Positions 55,292-63,458 of a stretch of DNA of 64,000 bases are shown piece after piece. The translations under genes were made by a program, and so were the position numbers. The notes under the pieces are model-generated. The model had not been told where the DNA came from. It did not search any database and worked only from the letters and a program-made list of their open reading frames with translations. The DNA is taken from positions 21,155 through 85,154 of the forward strand of contig NZ_CYSF01000015.1 of assembly GCF_001458435.1 (NCBI RefSeq), read 5' to 3'. The first letter of the stretch is position 1, and each line of letters opens with the position of its first letter. Source of the DNA: Thalassovita mediterranea. Lineage in GTDB: Bacteria > Pseudomonadota > Alphaproteobacteria > Rhodobacterales > Rhodobacteraceae.

Positions 55292-55620
55292 ACCTCACCA
55301 TCAAAAATGGTGACAGAACGGTCACAGCAGTTGAGCAGTGCAGAAACCGTTTTGGGGGTGACACTGTCACAGGTCAGCAGATCATGATGCAGATCCAGCT
55401 GGCGCTGCACCTCACGGCATTTGGCGCTAAGGTCATCAAAACCCAGCGTGGTCGCGCAGGCTTTCAGACGATGAACATCATTTTCCAGCGTCAGCGGGTC
55501 AGGTGTGTGCAATCGGCCGGTCACGCTGTTCATCTCGTCGATCAGCTGTTCCACAACCGTGGCAAAATCAAACGGCCCCAACTGGTGATGCAGTTCCTGA
55601 ACGTGGTCCCAATTGATCAT
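55270..55620 (-). CDS. Hpt-domain phosphotransfer protein
   Basis: A 116-residue four-helix protein with the histidine-phosphotransfer motif VHRLKACATTLGFDDLSAKC, placing the phospho-acceptor at about H50. Such modules pass phosphate between hybrid kinases and response regulators. No kinase or receiver gene is adjacent, so its partners are unknown. The ATG at 55620 is chosen because GAGGTG lies just upstream. Confidence 0.85.
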   Translation of the reverse strand: MINWDHVQELHHQLGPFDFATVVEQLIDEMNSVTGRLHTPDPLTLENDVHRLKACATTLGFDDLSAKCREVQRQLDLHHDLLTCDSVTPKTVSALLNCCDRSVTIFDGEVSGRLAA

Positions 55621-55686
55621 CTTACACCTCATACCTTTTACGCAATGCTGTCAGAAACGGCTTAACAAAGGATGAATGTAGCCCGA

Positions 55687-56121
55687 TCACAGCAGTTTTT
55701 GCACAAAGTGACGGTCGCCTTCATTGCCCAGCAGTTCTGCCGCGGCCTCAATCGGTAGCCAATGGGCGCTATGGCCTGCCTCTAGCGGGTCGCTGATCTG
55801 TCGCACCGGATGGGCGATATAGATGGTGCAGATCTTTTCCGCCCAGAGGTCGTACTCCGGCATGAACGTATAGCGGCGAAAGGCGCCCAAGCGGCGGGGA
55901 TAAGCGATGGACCAACCGGTTTCTTCAAACGCCTCGCGGTGCAGTGCCACAAGGGGGGATTCGCCTGCATCTACGCCACCACCGGGCAGTTGAAACTCTG
56001 GTGTCGGCTCTTCTTGAAAGGTGACCAGCATGTCGCGTCCGCGCGGCAGGATTACATAGGCGCCGGGGCGGATTTTGTAGCGTTTGTCGGCTTTTGGTGC
56101 CTCGCCAAAGCGTCGGATCAT
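55687..56121 (-). CDS. Nudix hydrolase
   Basis: A 144-residue Nudix enzyme. The Nudix box is GGVDAGESPLVALHREAFEE plus TGW, complete with the REAFEE metal-binding residues. N-terminal GAYVILPRGRDMLV and the context EFQLPGGGVDAGE are typical. The substrate is unknown. The frame starts at 56121; a basic N-terminus of 20 residues precedes the fold. Confidence 0.9.
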   Translation of the reverse strand: MIRRFGEAPKADKRYKIRPGAYVILPRGRDMLVTFQEEPTPEFQLPGGGVDAGESPLVALHREAFEETGWSIAYPRRLGAFRRYTFMPEYDLWAEKICTIYIAHPVRQISDPLEAGHSAHWLPIEAAAELLGNEGDRHFVQKLL

Positions 56122-56318
56122 GTCTGTTTATCCCTGTGCCGCGCTCTCCCTCCAGGGTCACGGGCCTGTGACCCCTTGGACTGGCGCTTGTCCTGCCTAT
56201 ATTCAGCCTGTATGCCATGTGCCAAATTCAGGGCTTACGCCCTGCAAATACCCTTGCCACAGACTGTCGTTCAGCTTGTCCTCCCTCTATGCCAAGCGAC
56301 GGCGCATAAGGAAACCCC

Positions 56319-57326
56319 ATGACCCTTGGATCGAAACTCGCTTGGGACGACACAGTACTGCCGTTCCAGTTGGACAACTCTGATATTCGTGGCCGTGTTG
56401 CGCGGCTGGACGGTGTGCTGAGCAACGTGTTGAAACAGCACGACTACCCCGCCGTGGTAGAGGCGCTGGTGGCGGAAATGGCGCTTTTGACCGCGCTGAT
56501 CGGCCAAACGGTGAAGCTGCGCTGGAAACTGTCGCTGCAGGTGCAGTCTGACGGTCCCGTGCGGATGATCGCCACCGACTACTATGGCCCGACCGAAGAA
56601 GGCGAACCCGCCCGCATCCGCGCCTATGCCAGCTATGATCCTGACCGACTGACCGATGCAGCGCCGTTTGATCAGCTGGGCAAGGGCTATTTCGCCATCA
56701 TGATCGACCAAGGTCAGAACATGACCCCCTATCAGGGTCTGACCCCGCTGGCAGGCAAATCCCTGTCCGAGTGTGCCGAGGCGTATTTTGCCCAGTCCGA
56801 ACAGCTGCCGACACGGTTCCAGCTGTCCTTCGGTCAGTCGATCGAACCGGGGGTTGTTGAACACTGGCGCGCGGGCGGCGTGATGCTGCAGCACATGCCG
56901 AAAGCGTCCCCCTTCGCCAAGGGCGAAGAGGCCACCGGTGATGATGGCCTGATGCACGCCCGTGATCTGGTGGATGGCGATGACGGTGAAAACTGGAACC
57001 GCGTGAACATCCTGCTGGATTCCGTCGAAGAGCTGGAGCTGATCGGTCCACAGGTCACCCCTGCCACCCTGCTGACCCGCCTGTTCCACGAGGAACAGCC
57101 GCGCGTTTATGACGTGCAACCGATCACCTTCGGCTGCACCTGTTCCGAAGAGCGCGTGCGCCAGTCGCTGTCGATCTATTCCGCCAAGGACATCGAAACG
57201 ATGACCACCGACGCAGGACGCGTTACAGCGGATTGCCAATTCTGCGGGGCGCATTACGATCTGGACCCAGCAACCGTTGGGTTTGAGGCAGAAAAGGCGC
57301 AAGATGCAGGACAGTCAGAAAGCTGA
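56319..57326 (+). CDS. hslO: Redox-regulated chaperone Hsp33
   Basis: A 335-residue holdase activated by oxidation of zinc-bound cysteines. The four zinc ligands are visible as FGCTCSEERV and CQFCGAHY (CxC and CxxC). The N-terminal substrate-binding domain includes GPVRMIATDYYG and the Gly/Gln-rich DQGQNMTPYQGLTPL. It overlaps the following Nudix gene by 23 bases, so the two are co-translated. Confidence 0.96.
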   Translation: MTLGSKLAWDDTVLPFQLDNSDIRGRVARLDGVLSNVLKQHDYPAVVEALVAEMALLTALIGQTVKLRWKLSLQVQSDGPVRMIATDYYGPTEEGEPARIRAYASYDPDRLTDAAPFDQLGKGYFAIMIDQGQNMTPYQGLTPLAGKSLSECAEAYFAQSEQLPTRFQLSFGQSIEPGVVEHWRAGGVMLQHMPKASPFAKGEEATGDDGLMHARDLVDGDDGENWNRVNILLDSVEELELIGPQVTPATLLTRLFHEEQPRVYDVQPITFGCTCSEERVRQSLSIYSAKDIETMTTDAGRVTADCQFCGAHYDLDPATVGFEAEKAQDAGQSES

Positions 57327-57930
57327 TCCCCGTCACACGGGGCTGATGGAAACCGTGGTCGCGGCGCTGGACCGATCTGGCGCTGACACCTCGGATTTTG
57401 ACCTGAACCCTGATTTGATCTTGCCAGCGGGGCGCAAACTGCGCCCTGCGGCTGTTTTGGTGGGCTTCATTGATCGCGGGAATGGCCCGCATGTGGTGCT
57501 GACCAAACGGTCGTCGCGTCTGAAACATCACCCCGGCCAGATCGCCTTCCCCGGTGGCAAGGTGGATGAGGGCGACGCGGATGTGACCGCCACCGCCCTG
57601 CGCGAAGCGTGGGAAGAGGTCGGGTTGCGCGTCGATCAGGTCGAAGTTTTTGGCCAACTGCCGCCGCATGAAACCGTCACCAGTTTTACCGTGACCCCCA
57701 TTTTGGGCCGGATTAGGGACGATTTTGTCGCCAAACCCGAACCCGGTGAGGTCGAAGAGGTGTTTGAAGTGCCGCTGTCTCATCTGGCCGATCCGGCGAA
57801 CTATGTGGTGCAGCAACGCATCTGGGCGGGCAAGCCGCGCCCCTATTTCACCGTGCCTTGGGGGCCCTATTACATCTGGGGCGCCACCGCGCGGATGCTG
57901 CGCGGGCTGGCGGAACGGATGGCGGATTAA
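57304..57930 (+). CDS. CoA pyrophosphatase-type Nudix hydrolase
   Basis: A 208-residue Nudix protein of the NudL/CoAse group that hydrolyses CoA and related compounds. The group-specific stretch LTKRSSRLKHHPGQIAFPGG precedes and joins the Nudix box GGKVDEGDADVTATALREAWEEVG. The ATG at 57304 is chosen (AAGG seven bases upstream); a later ATG at 57346 is possible. It is in an operon with hslO and cca. Confidence 0.92.
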   Translation: MQDSQKADPRHTGLMETVVAALDRSGADTSDFDLNPDLILPAGRKLRPAAVLVGFIDRGNGPHVVLTKRSSRLKHHPGQIAFPGGKVDEGDADVTATALREAWEEVGLRVDQVEVFGQLPPHETVTSFTVTPILGRIRDDFVAKPEPGEVEEVFEVPLSHLADPANYVVQQRIWAGKPRPYFTVPWGPYYIWGATARMLRGLAERMAD

Positions 57931-57933
57931 CGG

Positions 57934-59106
57934 ATGGTTAAGGTTACGGGCGATTGGCTGACGCAGCCCCAGACACAGGCCGTTTGCGCGATGCTGACGG
58001 ACGCGGGCCATCAGGCGCATTTTGTCGGTGGCTGTGTGCGCAACGCGCTGTTGGACGCGCCGGTCAGTGATCTGGACATTTCCACCGATGCCCACCCCGA
58101 ACGGGTGATGGAACTGGCAGAGGCGGCGGGGCTGACCGCCGTGCCCACAGGCATTGATCATGGCACAGTCACGGTGATCAGTGGCCGCATCCCGCATGAG
58201 ATTACCACCTACCGCAAGGACGTCGAAACCGATGGCCGCCGCGCTGTCGTCGCCTTTGCCGACACGATGGTCGAGGATGCAGAGCGGCGCGATTTCACCA
58301 TGAATGCGCTCTATTGCGATGCTGCGGGTGTGGTGGTGGACCCGCTGGGTCAGGGGCTGGACGATCTCAAGGCGCGGCGGTTCCGGTTTATCAATGATCC
58401 CGCACAGCGCATCCGCGAGGATTACCTGCGCATCCTGCGCTACTTCCGTTTTCACGCTTGGTATGGCGACGCGGCGGAAGGGTTGGATGCTGACGCATTG
58501 GCCGCAATTGCCACGAATTTGGCTGGAATAGAGGCACTTTCGCGCGAACGTGTCGGATCAGAGTTGATCAAACTCTTGTCTGCGCCGGCCCCCGAACAGG
58601 CCGTTGCCGCGATGCGTCAATGCGGTGCGCTGGCGATGGTGTTGCAGGGTGTGGACGATCGCGCGCTGGCGCCTTTGGTGCATCTGGAACAGCAAACAGA
58701 TATGGCCGCCGACGGTATCCGCCGTCTGGCCGCGCTGGGCGGGGAAGAGGATGGCCGTGGGTTGCGCCTGTCCAATGAACAGCGCAAGCGGCTGGCGATC
58801 TACCGCGATCATATCGGCACTGCTGAAGGGGCAGGGGAGCTGGGCTATCGCCATGGCGCAGATATGGCGCGGGGTATCTTGCTGTTACGCGCGGCGATGT
58901 TGGAAATGCCGCTGATGTCCGGCAGTTTCGCGGCTGTGGATCACGGCGCTGCGGCCACCTTCCCGGTGAAAGCTGCCGATCTGATGGAGGCTTTTCCCGG
59001 TCGGTTCCACGGCCGCGCCCTTGGCGATGCGCTGCGCCGGTTGGAGGCGCTATGGATCGCATCCGATTTCACCGCCGACCGCGCGGCGCTAATTGACGCA
59101 AGCTAA
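57934..59106 (+). CDS. cca: CCA tRNA nucleotidyltransferase / poly(A) polymerase family
   Basis: A 390-residue class II nucleotidyltransferase. The active site is FVGGCVRNALLDAPVSDLDIST with the two metal-binding aspartates, followed by RRDFTMNALYCD and DYLRILRYFRFHA. The protein probably builds or repairs the CCA end of tRNA. It follows the CoAse gene after 3 bases. Distinction from poly(A) polymerase is not possible from these motifs, but a single gene of this type usually is Cca. Confidence 0.93.
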   Translation: MVKVTGDWLTQPQTQAVCAMLTDAGHQAHFVGGCVRNALLDAPVSDLDISTDAHPERVMELAEAAGLTAVPTGIDHGTVTVISGRIPHEITTYRKDVETDGRRAVVAFADTMVEDAERRDFTMNALYCDAAGVVVDPLGQGLDDLKARRFRFINDPAQRIREDYLRILRYFRFHAWYGDAAEGLDADALAAIATNLAGIEALSRERVGSELIKLLSAPAPEQAVAAMRQCGALAMVLQGVDDRALAPLVHLEQQTDMAADGIRRLAALGGEEDGRGLRLSNEQRKRLAIYRDHIGTAEGAGELGYRHGADMARGILLLRAAMLEMPLMSGSFAAVDHGAAATFPVKAADLMEAFPGRFHGRALGDALRRLEALWIASDFTADRAALIDAS

Positions 59107-59231
59107 CGCGCAAGCCTTGCCAAATTTCGGGCACTGCTATCTGTAAACCCAATCGAAACGCCGTTTTCAGACCCCAGCCCATTTGCGAGGGTGCTAAACC
59201 GTTTACACCCCACATTTCTGTAAGGCGCCCA

Positions 59232-61094
59232 ATGTCTGGTTTTCTGAAACACCTTAACTTGATTGATCCTTTCAAACCGGCAGACGGTCCGCCGCCGACC
59301 ACATCGGTTGCCTTCGTGCGCTGGGCGCTGCGGGGTACGGGGCCGGTGTTGTTTCTGGCCTTCGTCCTCGCCAGCCTTGGCGGCGCGTTGGAGGCGACGA
59401 CCGCTTATATTCTGGGTCGCGTCGTCGATTCGGCGGCCCAAGGCACTGTGGCGGGCTACATGGACGCGAATGCCGCGCTGTTGATCGCGGCAGTTCTGTT
59501 TTTCATTCTTGTACGGCCTGTGTTTCAGGGGCTGTCTGCGCTGACGACAGGGTACATCGTCGGGCCGAACCTGAACCCGCTGGTGCTGTCGCGGTTGCAC
59601 CGCTGGACGATGGGGCAATCGGTTGATTTCTTCGACAGCGATTTTGCCGGACGCATCGCGCAGAAACAGATGCAAACCGCTAGCGCCCTGACCCAAGCGG
59701 TGAATGAGGTGATCCATGTGGTCGCCTTCGCCGCGGCGGCTGCGGTGGGCAGTATGGTGCTGCTGATGGCGATTGATTGGCGGATGGCGGGGATCTTTGC
59801 CCTGTGGTTTGCGGCCTATGTCGGCGTGTTGCGTTATTTCCTGCCACGCGTGCGCGTGCGGTCCAAGGCGCGCGCTGGCGCCCGCGCCGGTGTCACCGGT
59901 CAGGTGGTGGACACGATCACCAACATCAAAACGGTGAAACTGTTTGCCCACGCCGATCACGAAGATCGCGCCGCGCTGGATCAAATGCGCCGGTTCCGTG
60001 ATATCGGGCTGGCCTTCGGCGCGACCTCCGCGGCGTTTCGCACGGTGCTGATGCTGGTGGGCGGGCTTTTGCCCCTCGGCCTCGTTGGGGCGGCACTCTA
60101 TTTCTGGTCGCTGGGACAGGCCAGTCCCGGTGATATCGTCGCCGCTGGTGCGGTGTCCCTGCGTCTGTCGCAGATGACCGGTTGGTTCAGCTTTGCGCTG
60201 ATGGGGATCTATTCCAGCATCGGTGAGGTAGAGGATGGGGTGAAAACCCTGACCCGTCGCGAACGGCTGGAGGATGTACCAGACGCCCGTACCCTTGAGG
60301 TGTGTGGGGGCGAGATCGCGCTGGATCAGGTTTCCTTCGCCTATGGTCGTGATGTGGGTGGGGTGAGTGACATCACCCTGACCATCAAACCTGGTGAAAA
60401 GCTGGGTATTGTCGGGGCCTCTGGCGCGGGGAAATCCACGCTCGTCTCGCTTCTCCTGCGGCTCTATGAGGCCGAAAGCGGCGCGATCCGCATCGACGGG
60501 CAGGACCTGCGCGGGGTGACACAGGAAAGCCTGCGTCGTCAGATCGGGATGGTTACGCAGGAAACCGCGATGTTCAATCGATCGGCCCGTGACAACATCC
60601 TCTACGGTTGTCCTGATGCGGATGAGGCCGCGCTGATCCACGCCGCAGCACAGGCCGAAGCGCATGAATTTGTCAGTGCCTTGCGCGATAGCGAGGGGCG
60701 TGAAGGCTATGACGCCCATCTGGGGGAACGCGGTGTGAAACTGTCGGGCGGGCAACGTCAACGCATCGCTCTGGCCCGCGCGATCCTGAAAGACGCGCCC
60801 ATTCTGGTGCTGGATGAAGCGACATCGGCACTGGACAGCGAGGTGGAGGCCGCCATTCAAACCGCGCTGGAACGGGTGATGGAGGGCAAGACCGTGCTGG
60901 CCATTGCCCACCGTCTGTCCACCATTGCCAAGATGGACCGCATCATCGTGATGGATCAGGGTCGCATCGTCGAACAGGGCAGCCATGACGATCTGCTGGC
61001 GGCACGCGGCCTTTATGCGCGCTATTGGGATCGTCAATCCGGCGGCTTTATCGGCGCGGATGAGGATGCCGGGCAGCCGGAAGCGGCGGAGTAG
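59232..61094 (+). CDS. ABC exporter, fused permease-ATPase
   Basis: A 620-residue half-transporter. Six transmembrane segments lie in the first 320 residues and the ATPase in the last 250. Walker A is GASGAGKSTLVSL, the signature LSGGQRQRIALARAI, Walker B ILVLDEATSALDSE and the H-loop AIAHRLST, all intact. The family includes MsbA and multidrug exporters; the substrate is not evident. TAAGG precedes the ATG. Two-copy structured repeat 2 follows. Confidence 0.94.
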   Translation: MSGFLKHLNLIDPFKPADGPPPTTSVAFVRWALRGTGPVLFLAFVLASLGGALEATTAYILGRVVDSAAQGTVAGYMDANAALLIAAVLFFILVRPVFQGLSALTTGYIVGPNLNPLVLSRLHRWTMGQSVDFFDSDFAGRIAQKQMQTASALTQAVNEVIHVVAFAAAAAVGSMVLLMAIDWRMAGIFALWFAAYVGVLRYFLPRVRVRSKARAGARAGVTGQVVDTITNIKTVKLFAHADHEDRAALDQMRRFRDIGLAFGATSAAFRTVLMLVGGLLPLGLVGAALYFWSLGQASPGDIVAAGAVSLRLSQMTGWFSFALMGIYSSIGEVEDGVKTLTRRERLEDVPDARTLEVCGGEIALDQVSFAYGRDVGGVSDITLTIKPGEKLGIVGASGAGKSTLVSLLLRLYEAESGAIRIDGQDLRGVTQESLRRQIGMVTQETAMFNRSARDNILYGCPDADEAALIHAAAQAEAHEFVSALRDSEGREGYDAHLGERGVKLSGGQRQRIALARAILKDAPILVLDEATSALDSEVEAAIQTALERVMEGKTVLAIAHRLSTIAKMDRIIVMDQGRIVEQGSHDDLLAARGLYARYWDRQSGGFIGADEDAGQPEAAE

Positions 61095-61116
61095 GGTGTA
61101 AATAGGTTGCAAGCCT

Positions 61117-61200
61117 AGCGCCGACCCGAGGGGTGGCGCAATCGCGCCGCCCTGTGGGGGCGGGTCGGCGCGGCCCAACAGTACCTGTTGGGCGGGACAT
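61117..61200 (+). repeat. Structured intergenic repeat, copy 2
   Basis: An 84-bp element matching 3289-3371. The outer 11-bp stem is 61118-61128 with 61161-61171; compared with copy 1 it carries AC/GT in place of TT/AA, keeping both pairs. The following hairpin GCCCAACAG-TAC-CTGTTGGGC (61173-61193) and GGGACAT are identical. Here it lies between two genes on the same strand, so it is not restricted to convergent gene ends. Confidence 0.85.
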
Positions 61201-61276
61201 ATATTAGAAGCCATCGTTTCAAACCAAAACGCATTTAGCACTAGTGAAACTTGGGCGCTTTGGCTATCAGGCGCCC

Positions 61277-62506
61277 ATGCAGACATATCAGATCACACGT
61301 TTGGGCCATCAGGGCGATGGCATTGTGCAGGGCGATGAGGGTGCGATTTTTGCCCCGATGACCCTGCCGGGCGAAGAAGTGCGCGGCACCGTTGAGGGAA
61401 GCCGCCTGAAGGATGTGCGTATTGTCACACCGTCGGATTTCCGCGTTTCGCCAGAGTGCCGCCATTACAAATCCTGCGGTGGCTGTCAGTTGCAGCATGC
61501 CTCTGACGACTATGTCGCCGACTGGAAACTGGGCGTGGTGCAGCAAGCGTTGACCGCCCAAGGGCTGGACGCACCGCTGCGCCCGATCCTGACCTCGCCG
61601 CCGCAAACCCGCCGCCGCGCCAGCCTGTCTGTGCGCCGCACCAAAAAGGGCGCAATGGCCGGTTTCCACGCCAAAGGATCGGATGTGATCGTCGAGGTGC
61701 CGGATTGCCAACTGCTACACCCCGAGGTGATGAAAGCGATGCCCGTGGCCGAAAAGCTGGCGACAATCGGCGGTAGTCGCAAGGGCGAGCTGAGCGTTCT
61801 GGCCACCATGTCGCTGACCGGTCTGGATCTGGCCGTGTCGGGTGGCAAACCGCTGGACGAGGCGCTGCGCATTGCCCTGTCGGCTGAGGTGGAGGCGTAC
61901 AAACTGGCCCGCCTGTCCTGGGATGGTGAGGTGATCGGTCAACGTGAACCCCCGCTGCAACAGTTCGGCGCCGCGCAGGTTGCGCCGCCTTCTGGTGCCT
62001 TCCTGCAGGCCACTCCTGAGGGCGAACAGGATCTGCTGACCACGGTGCAAGAGATTGTCGGCAACGCCAAACAAGTGATCGACCTCTTCGCCGGCTGCGG
62101 CACCTTCGCGCTGCCTTTGGCCAAAACGGCAGAGGTCCACGCGGTTGAGGGCGAAAAGGCGATGATGGCCGCCCTTGATCGCGGCTGGCGTCAGGCGCAG
62201 GGGTTGAAAAAGGTGACGCATGAGGCCCGCGACCTATTCCGCCGTCCCCTGATGCCGGATGAGCTGCGCAAAACCGACGCCGTTGTGATCGACCCACCCC
62301 GCGCAGGCGCCGAGGCACAGGTGCGCGAACTGGCGCAGTCCGACGTGCCGGTGATTGCCTTTGTCTCTTGCAACCCTGTCACCTTCGCCCGCGACGCCCG
62401 CATCCTGACCGAAGGGCCCTACCAGATGGACTGGGTGCAGGTGGTCGATCAGTTCCGCTGGTCGTCACATGTGGAACTGGTGGCGAAATTCAGCCGCAAG
62501 GCGTGA
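61277..62506 (+). CDS. RumA/TrmA-type RNA m5U methyltransferase
   Basis: A 409-residue SAM-dependent RNA methyltransferase with an N-terminal TRAM-like domain (GHQGDGIVQ, LPGEEVRGTV). Iron-sulfur cysteines are in CRHYKSCGGCQLQHA and a later PDCQLLHP. The SAM loop is IDLFAGCGTFALPL and the catalytic nucleophile lies in FVSCNPVTFARDA. It probably modifies 23S rRNA; the exact uridine is unknown. The ATG at 61277 is chosen by homology. Confidence 0.93.
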   Translation: MQTYQITRLGHQGDGIVQGDEGAIFAPMTLPGEEVRGTVEGSRLKDVRIVTPSDFRVSPECRHYKSCGGCQLQHASDDYVADWKLGVVQQALTAQGLDAPLRPILTSPPQTRRRASLSVRRTKKGAMAGFHAKGSDVIVEVPDCQLLHPEVMKAMPVAEKLATIGGSRKGELSVLATMSLTGLDLAVSGGKPLDEALRIALSAEVEAYKLARLSWDGEVIGQREPPLQQFGAAQVAPPSGAFLQATPEGEQDLLTTVQEIVGNAKQVIDLFAGCGTFALPLAKTAEVHAVEGEKAMMAALDRGWRQAQGLKKVTHEARDLFRRPLMPDELRKTDAVVIDPPRAGAEAQVRELAQSDVPVIAFVSCNPVTFARDARILTEGPYQMDWVQVVDQFRWSSHVELVAKFSRKA

Positions 62507-62611
62507 GGTCACGTCGTTTTGCATCACGCTGGCACGGGCTTTGCGCTATGGTGATGTAAATACACCAGCGGCCTTAACGCTGGGTGCAGATATGAGGCAC
62601 AGGAACAGGCA

Positions 62612-63112
62612 ATGAGCAGGTTACGGGTTCTATTGGGGCTATTGGCCCTGTCGGTATTGGCCAGCTGCGGCGGCGATCCGAAATTCAAGCGTTACAACGG
62701 TCCCGAGGTGACACAAATTCTGGTCAAGAAAGAAGAGCGTCGGATGTACCTGCTGCATAACAAGCGGGTGCTGGAATCCTACGACATCTCTCTGGGGTTT
62801 GCCCCGACGGGCGACAAGGTGAAAGAGGGCGATGGGCGCACGCCCGAGGGGCTGTATTTCATCGACCGCCTCAACCCGCAAAGCCGGTTCCATCTGTCAC
62901 TGGGTATCAACTACCCCAATCAACGCGACTTGGCCGAAGCCCGCGCCGCGGGTGTTGATCCGGGCGGTGATATCTTCATCCACGGTCGCCCCAAGAAATT
63001 CCGCAACGGGATCGAAGACTGGACCGCCGGCTGCATCGCCGTCACCGATGAAGAGATCGAAGAGATCTATGCCATGGTCGAGGTCGGGACACCGATCTGG
63101 ATTGGGAAGTAG
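62612..63112 (+). CDS. L,D-transpeptidase lipoprotein
   Basis: A 166-residue YkuD-domain protein with a lipoprotein signal (LGLLALSVLASC, lipidation at C19). The catalytic motif is FIHGRPKK near the conserved histidine and WTAGCIAVTDEE with the nucleophile cysteine. Family members make 3-3 peptidoglycan crosslinks or attach lipoproteins. It is the last ordinary chromosomal gene before a change in base composition. Confidence 0.92.
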   Translation: MSRLRVLLGLLALSVLASCGGDPKFKRYNGPEVTQILVKKEERRMYLLHNKRVLESYDISLGFAPTGDKVKEGDGRTPEGLYFIDRLNPQSRFHLSLGINYPNQRDLAEARAAGVDPGGDIFIHGRPKKFRNGIEDWTAGCIAVTDEEIEEIYAMVEVGTPIWIGK

Positions 63113-63130
63113 GTGAGGGGCGCTGGGTTT

Positions 63131-63450
63131 GACGATAGCAAACTGTTATTGGGTCGTCTCGAGGTATATCTGCGAAAGTCATGTCGCTGGCCGCATACGT
63201 CAGGTCGGAGCTTGGAGCCAAAGTTGATTTGAACTTGGTAACGATGACTATTCTGTCAACTCTCTACACTCGTAAAGATGGAGAGTTGATACGCGAATCA
63301 ATCAAGGATAGCGTTATTTATGGCGTGAAGCACAGGCGGCGGTGCATGTACCCGGTTCCCAAGGGGCCGATGACGTTTTTTGTGGCAACACAAGAGGCGA
63401 CGGTGGTGCCCAGTTAGTGCTACCGGAAACCCTTACTTTAAGCACTGCTG
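63131..63450 (+). ncRNA. Candidate structured RNA upstream of the reverse transcriptase
   Basis: The region holds four hairpins: 63131-63158, 63254-63291 (11 pairs, loop 16), 63353-63369 (7 pairs, loop 3) and 63411-63450 (10 pairs, one bulge, loop 19). The second has nine uninterrupted Watson-Crick pairs. The last ends 8 bases before the RT start codon. Several classes of bacterial RT (retrons, DRT2, DRT9) use an RNA encoded next to the RT as template or partner. The hairpins are visible; that they belong to one RNA is inferred. An open frame overlaps it (63181-63417). Confidence 0.35.
63181..63417 (+). CDS. Small open frame ahead of the RT, uncertain
   Basis: A 78-codon frame starting MSLAAYVRSELGAKVDLNLV, with a weak purine-rich site upstream. 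I recognise no domain. Its TAG stop overlaps a GTG (TAGTG, 63415-63419) that is in frame with the RT, which would allow translational coupling. The frame covers most of the hairpin region, so it may equally be chance. In this AT-richer region a frame of this length is only modestly surprising. Confidence 0.3.
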   Translation: MSLAAYVRSELGAKVDLNLVTMTILSTLYTRKDGELIRESIKDSVIYGVKHRRRCMYPVPKGPMTFFVATQEATVVPS

Positions 63451-63458
63451 CCGACACC

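Noticed and set aside
59103..61286. A 727-codon open frame on the minus strand opposite the ABC exporter
   Set aside because: It lies entirely against an intact ABC transporter gene and the adjacent repeat, and its composition is the biased His/Arg/Gln-rich kind produced by GC-rich antisense frames. No domain is visible.
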